Below are positions 5,363-6,178 of a stretch of DNA of 6,178 bases, piece by piece. A model generated the notes under the pieces. It had not been told where the DNA came from. It was given only the letters and a program-made list of their open reading frames with translations, and searched no databases. The translations under genes and the position numbers were made by a program. Source of the DNA: a bacterium (GTDB lineage: Bacteria; Actinomycetota; Acidimicrobiia; Spongiisociales; UBA11373). Numbering within the stretch: the first letter of the stretch is position 1; each line of letters starts with the position of its first letter. The DNA lies in NCBI GenBank assembly GCA_013202595.1, contig JABMPV010000023.1, forward strand, positions 1 through 6,178. The letters are read 5' to 3'.

Positions 5363-6178
5363 CTACGATTCCTTTCCTGCTGTCGCTGCCGTCTCCTTCT
5401 CGGGCAGCAGCGCCGTGCATACTCCTGCCGGGCAAGCCTTGTCGACCACGTGGGCCAGATACTCGTCGCGGAAATGGCGCAACGTCGAGAGCACAGGGTT
5501 GGGGGCGGTCTGACCGAGGCCACACAGCGATGTTCGGTGTACCACCTCGCCGAGCTCCTCGAGGGTGTCGAGATCCCCCATGACGCCCTTCCCGTCGCAA
5601 ATGCGGTCGAGGATCTCCATGAGGCGCCCCGTCCCCAGTCGGCACGGCGCACACAGGCCGCAGCTCTCTTCTGCGCAGAACGTGATGAAGTACCGGGCGA
5701 TGTCCACGATGCACGTGGTGTTGTCCATCACGATCATGCCGCCCGAACCCATGATCGCCCCGACCTCGCGCAGCGAGTCGTAGTCGATGGGCAGGTCGAG
5801 ATGATCGGCGGGGACACAGCCACCCGACGGTCCGCCCATCTGCACGGCCTTGAACTCTCGATTCCGGGGCATGCCGCCCCCGATCTCGAACACGATGTCC
5901 CGAATGGTCGCCCCCATAGGCACCTCGACCAGGCCGGTGTTGTTCACCTGTCCGGCCAGAGCGAAGATCTTCGTCCCCTTGGACCCCTCGGTGCCGCTCC
6001 CGGCAAAGGCCGCGCCACCCTCGGTGATGATCAGCGGCAGATTGGCGAACGTCTCCACGTTGTTGATGACCGTGGGCCGGTCCAGGTACCCCTTCTCTGC
6101 CGGATACGGTGGCTTGGGCCGGGCGATGCCTCTCTGTCCCTCCAGCGAGGCGATCATTGCGGTCTCCTCGCCGCACAC
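5363..6178 (-). CDS. NuoF/FdsB-like beta subunit of formate dehydrogenase (FMN, NADH site, [4Fe-4S]), N-terminus outside window
   Basis: The C-terminal 271 residues are visible; the frame is open at the window edge, and the first codon (GTG at 6176-6178) is the Val of the conserved (Y/I)VCGEET motif, not a start. This family moves electrons between Fe-S clusters of the catalytic subunit and NAD(P) through FMN. Seen: [13 protein letters not shown] (2-14), [10 protein letters not shown] (34-43), a soluble-ligand-binding-like middle region, GSGGMIVMD (144-152), and the NuoF [4Fe-4S] ligands C173, C176, C179 ([14 protein letters not shown]) with C219 ([12 protein letters not shown]). The C-terminus ends soon after CPAGVC (249-254), with none of the two-cluster ferredoxin domain found in related HydB-type subunits. 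The FMN-binding GRGGAGFPTG region and any NuoE-like partner would lie beyond the right edge. The stop TAG is immediately followed by the ATG of the alpha subunit, so the two are co-translated. The role as formate dehydrogenase beta subunit rests on this linkage; the sequence alone says NuoF family. Confidence 0.92.
   Translation of the reverse strand: MCGEETAMIASLEGQRGIARPKPPYPAEKGYLDRPTVINNVETFANLPLIITEGGAAFAGSGTEGSKGTKIFALAGQVNNTGLVEVPMGATIRDIVFEIGGGMPRNREFKAVQMGGPSGGCVPADHLDLPIDYDSLREVGAIMGSGGMIVMDNTTCIVDIARYFITFCAEESCGLCAPCRLGTGRLMEILDRICDGKGVMGDLDTLEELGEVVHRTSLCGLGQTAPNPVLSTLRHFRDEYLAHVVDKACPAGVCTALLPEKETAATAGKES
5370..5378 (-). promoter_or_regulatory. Ribosome binding site of the alpha-subunit gene, inside the end of the beta-subunit gene
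   Basis: AGGAAAGGA on the minus strand lies 7 nt before the ATG at 5362. It sits inside the last codons of the beta-subunit gene, consistent with stop-start coupling (TAG directly followed by ATG). Confidence 0.75.

Noticed and set aside
5106..6176. Long minus-strand open frame of 356 codons overlapping both formate dehydrogenase genes
   Set aside because: Its Arg/Gly-rich translation has no domain, and it is out of frame with the NuoF-like and alpha genes, which carry complete family motifs. It is a high-GC shadow frame.

Overview
The window is GC-rich, tightly packed bacterial DNA with five protein genes and no RNA genes, insertion sequences or CRISPR arrays that I could find. The base composition, the actinobacterial look of the FdhD N-terminus (VVEEPLEIR...MRTPG), and a secreted collagen/pentapeptide-repeat protein ending in a Cys-bracketed 'TTCPDG-SNSD' tail suggest a high-GC actinobacterium. 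Acidimicrobiia-like lineages are my best guess. This placement is inference from protein style, not a computed result.

Right part (about 1828-6178, minus strand): a formate dehydrogenase operon read right to left. First comes the C-terminal part of a NuoF/FdsB-like FMN/NAD(H) flavoprotein subunit, whose start lies beyond the window. Next is a complete 913-residue catalytic alpha subunit with a NuoG-like [2Fe-2S]/[4Fe-4S] N-terminus and a Mo/W-bis-MGD catalytic body. Last is fdhD, the sulfurtransferase that activates the molybdenum cofactor. The stop of the first gene abuts the start of the second, and the second overlaps fdhD by 8 nt, so all three are probably one transcript. Together they would make a soluble NAD(P)-linked formate dehydrogenase (formate + NAD+ <-> CO2 + NADH) plus its maturation factor. 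The active-site residue is Cys, not selenocysteine.

Middle (634-1701, minus strand): a probably secreted protein made of a signal peptide, a short Cys-containing domain, 16 collagen-like Gly-X-Y triplets, a second Cys-containing domain, about 28 in-register pentapeptide repeats and an acidic Cys-bracketed tail. It has its own ribosome binding site and a 126-nt upstream gap that holds a weak hairpin and a weak promoter candidate.

Left edge (1-723, plus strand): the C-terminal part of an extracellular L,D-transpeptidase-type protein carrying RTX-like Gly/Asp nonapeptide repeats, a peptidoglycan-binding domain and a YkuD catalytic domain. It converges on the repeat protein, and the two reading frames overlap tail-to-tail by 90 nt. 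The overlap contains the transpeptidase catalytic motif.

I do not see a clearly new multi-gene system. The most unusual points are the RTX/L,D-transpeptidase fusion, the antisense overlap through its active site, and the collagen/pentapeptide chimera.
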